NCBI GenBank assembly: GCA_029880105.1
Contig: JAOUPA010000089.1
Location: forward strand, 1-8,143
Length of the DNA stretch: 8,143 nt
Direction of reading: 5' to 3'
Origin: Gammaproteobacteria bacterium
GTDB taxonomy: Bacteria > Pseudomonadota > Gammaproteobacteria > SZUA-229
This document shows positions 6,546 through 8,143 of this stretch, piece after piece. Both the position numbers and the translations under genes were made by a program. Position 1 is the first letter of the stretch. The number at the start of each line of letters is the position of its first letter. The notes under the pieces are model-generated. The model was not told the DNA's origin. It ran no database searches and saw only the letters and a list, made by a program, of their open reading frames with translations.

Positions 6546-6561
6546 GGCCAAGTTCTAACTA

Positions 6562-6589
6562 TTAATACACGATAAAGATAACCTATCAA
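6562..6589 (-). promoter_or_regulatory. Possible promoter for the response regulator
   Basis: On the minus strand, TTGATA (6589-6584) and TATTAA (6567-6562) are separated by 16 nt. A start near 6555 would leave only about 10 nt before the ATG, giving an almost leaderless mRNA, which fits the missing Shine-Dalgarno. The region is very AT-rich, so chance matches are likely. Confidence 0.3.
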
Positions 6590-6651
6590 AATATTACTCC
6601 TTTTTGTATAAGCTATAACAATGATTATTTTGAGAGTATTAAGAAAATAAG

Positions 6652-7101
6652 ATGAACGATGAAGACTGGATGCGCCGCGCGCTGGAACTGGCAAAAAATG
6701 CAGAGTCACTGGGAGAGGTGCCAGTTGGTGCGGTCATCGTCAGGGATAACGAGCTTGTCGCAGAGGGCTGGAACCAGCCGATTCGTAGTAATGATGCCAG
6801 TGCACATGCGGAGATTATGGCGATGCGTGCCGCCGGTGAAGTGCTTGGTAATTATCGACTGGTGGATACCGAGCTGTTTGTCACCCTGGAGCCCTGTTCA
6901 ATGTGTGTCGGTGCCTTAATTCATGCACGTATCAAGCGCGTGGTATTTGCCGCTAGCGAGCCACGCACCGGCGCATTAGGTGGTGCATTTAACTTGATGG
7001 AACTGAACGACCATAACCATGTTTTTGAAGTGACACGAGGTGTATTGGCTGATGAAAGTCGGGCAATGTTGCAGGCGTTCTTCAAAAGCAGGCGTAAGTA
7101 G
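6652..7101 (+). CDS. tadA: tRNA-specific adenosine-34 deaminase
   Basis: TadA deaminates the wobble adenosine of tRNA(Arg) with anticodon ACG to inosine, so that one tRNA reads three CGN codons. It is normally essential and works as a homodimer. The 149-residue protein has the zinc-dependent cytidine/deoxycytidylate deaminase signature: H52-A53-E54, where E54 is the proton shuttle, and P81-C82-S83-M84-C85, whose two cysteines with H52 bind zinc. PVGAVIV (24-30) and GNYRL (66-70) are family-typical. The C-terminal helix (133-149, ending KSRRK) fits TadA and is shorter than in E. coli (167 residues). The ATG at 6652 follows a weak TAAGAA-type ribosome site (6640-6645), with no better start nearby. 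It is read in the same direction as guaA, which it commonly follows in gammaproteobacteria, but here a response regulator lies between them. Its stop is 10 nt from that of convergent rsgA. Confidence 0.97.
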   Translation: MNDEDWMRRALELAKNAESLGEVPVGAVIVRDNELVAEGWNQPIRSNDASAHAEIMAMRAAGEVLGNYRLVDTELFVTLEPCSMCVGALIHARIKRVVFAASEPRTGALGGAFNLMELNDHNHVFEVTRGVLADESRAMLQAFFKSRRK

Positions 7102-7111
7102 TTACCGGTTT

Positions 7112-8086
7112 TTAACGTGACAGTTCTTCCAGGTCTTCCAGCATTTTTTTGAAACTGTTTACCCGCTGCTGTGAGAGCTCGCCTTTCTGTAGTGCCTCTG
7201 TAATGGCACAACCCGGTTCGGTGGTGTGTGTACAATTGCTGAATTTGCAATAACCCTGATAGGGTTTGAGTTCGATAAAGCCATTTACGATATCTTCCTT
7301 GTCTCGATTATACGGTGTGAAGTCACGTACACCCGGGGAGTCGATCAGGGCGCCACCGTCGGGCAGGTGGTATAACGATGACACAGTGGTAGTGTGTTTG
7401 CCTTCTTTTGAGGCGATCGAGATTTCGCCGATCCTAATTTCAATATCCGGTAGTAGCATTTTGACCAGTGAGGACTTGCCGACACCGGACAACCCGACCA
7501 GGATACTGGTGGTGTTCTGTAGGGCCTGCCGTAATTCATCAAGCCCGATATTTTGCTTGATACTGGTTTCGATTACTTGATAACCAATGTCTTTATAGGT
7601 CTTCCTGATAGCGTCAATGCTTGCCCTGTTATCGTCATTGATCAGGTCAATCTTGTTGATAACGATGAGCGCTTCAGCAGGAAGATTTTCAGTTGCGGTG
7701 AGGTAGCGATCGATGAGGTAAGCATTGGGTTCGGGTTCAACAGAGCAAACGATAGCGACCTGACCGATGTTGGCGGCGACCGATTTAGCCTGACCGGCAA
7801 AACCTGTTTTCTCTAACAGGTTTATCCTTTCGTTGATGGCAACGACGACGGCGTTATTTTTGTCTAGCTGAATAATGACACTATCGCCGCAGGCGATATC
7901 ACCGAGATTTTGTCTCAGCTTGCATCCGTATTGATGTCCATCATCAGTTTCGACAATGAGTTTTCTACCATGGTGGCTGACCACCAGGCCGTTAAAGATC
8001 TGGTGGTCAGAGGATGTCTGGCTTAAAGGATTTTTATTGGATGCAATACGACGTTTTTGTTGTTCAGTGAGACGACGTTTTGCCAT
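7112..8086 (-). CDS. rsgA: Ribosome small-subunit-dependent GTPase RsgA
   Basis: RsgA (YjeQ/RsgA family) is a circularly permuted GTPase that binds the 30S decoding region late in assembly and releases RbfA on GTP hydrolysis. In other bacteria ppGpp inhibits it. The 324-residue product has a basic N-terminal tail (1-18, many Lys/Arg), an OB fold (about 30-88), then G motifs in permuted order. These are G4 NKID (144-147), G1 P-loop GLSGVGKSS (198-206), switch GKHTTT (229-234) and G3 DSPG (249-252). The C-terminal zinc knuckle uses C280, C285, H287 and C293. The ATG at 8086 gives the usual basic tail, although no strong Shine-Dalgarno precedes it. It is convergent with tadA. In many gammaproteobacteria rsgA is divergent from orn, which would lie just past the right edge, but that cannot be seen here. 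Confidence 0.97.
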   Translation of the reverse strand: MAKRRLTEQQKRRIASNKNPLSQTSSDHQIFNGLVVSHHGRKLIVETDDGHQYGCKLRQNLGDIACGDSVIIQLDKNNAVVVAINERINLLEKTGFAGQAKSVAANIGQVAIVCSVEPEPNAYLIDRYLTATENLPAEALIVINKIDLINDDNRASIDAIRKTYKDIGYQVIETSIKQNIGLDELRQALQNTTSILVGLSGVGKSSLVKMLLPDIEIRIGEISIASKEGKHTTTVSSLYHLPDGGALIDSPGVRDFTPYNRDKEDIVNGFIELKPYQGYCKFSNCTHTTEPGCAITEALQKGELSQQRVNSFKKMLEDLEELSR

Positions 8087-8143
8087 AGTGCCAGGAACTG
8101 GATTGAGCGCAGGGGCCTAGAATTTGTAATACTTTTCGTTCAG

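Noticed and set aside
7095..7116. Possible terminator between tadA and rsgA: GTAA/TTAC stem followed by five T.
   Set aside because: Only 4 bp of AU-rich stem with extra bases before the T-run; too weak to call, although something must end these convergent transcripts.
8087..8143. Promoter or start of a divergent gene (orn) at the right edge.
   Set aside because: A TAGAAT at 8118-8123 has no matching -35, and no start codon with a readable product lies inside the window.

Overview
The window is a chromosomal stretch of a gammaproteobacterium outside the Enterobacterales. DksA, GuaB, GuaA, XseA, TadA and RsgA all look gammaproteobacterial, and the GuaB C-terminal half resembles Pseudomonas/Chromatiales-type enzymes more than E. 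coli's. This placement rests on recalled family sequences, not a search. Eight intact genes fill almost the whole window. There is no gene-free stretch over 170 bases, and I see no tRNA, rRNA, CRISPR array, insertion sequence or broken gene.

Left block, minus strand (38-2883): xseA (exonuclease VII large subunit), then dksA (RNA polymerase secondary-channel regulator), then gluQ (glutamyl-Q tRNA(Asp) synthetase). A candidate sigma70 promoter precedes dksA, and a strong intrinsic terminator sits between dksA and gluQ. The 166-bp gap 2884-3049 holds divergent promoters for xseA (leftward) and guaB (rightward). The guaB -10 is embedded in a set of short inverted and direct repeats.

Central block, plus strand (3050-6171): guaB and guaA, the two steps from IMP to GMP. 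A well-formed intrinsic terminator lies in the 95-bp gap between them, which is unusual for a pair normally co-transcribed.

Right block (6174-8086): a lone receiver-domain response regulator (minus) ends 2 nt from the guaA stop. tadA (plus; tRNA A34 deaminase) follows after a short AT-rich divergent gap. rsgA (minus; 30S-assembly GTPase) is convergent with tadA, with 10 nt between stops. The last 57 bases are the rsgA leader. Bases 1-37 lie downstream of gluQ and are too short to interpret.

The genes share a loose theme. GuaB/GuaA make GTP precursors, DksA acts with ppGpp, RsgA is a ribosome-assembly GTPase, and GluQ and TadA both modify the wobble position (base 34) of tRNAs. The one gene that does not belong to this conserved housekeeping neighbourhood is the small response regulator, which has lower GC (about 42% by hand count, against about 49-58% in sampled neighbours). 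I found no convincing undescribed multi-gene system. The points worth checking are the orphan regulator and its convergent overlap zone, the guaB-guaA terminator, and the repeat cluster over the guaB promoter.
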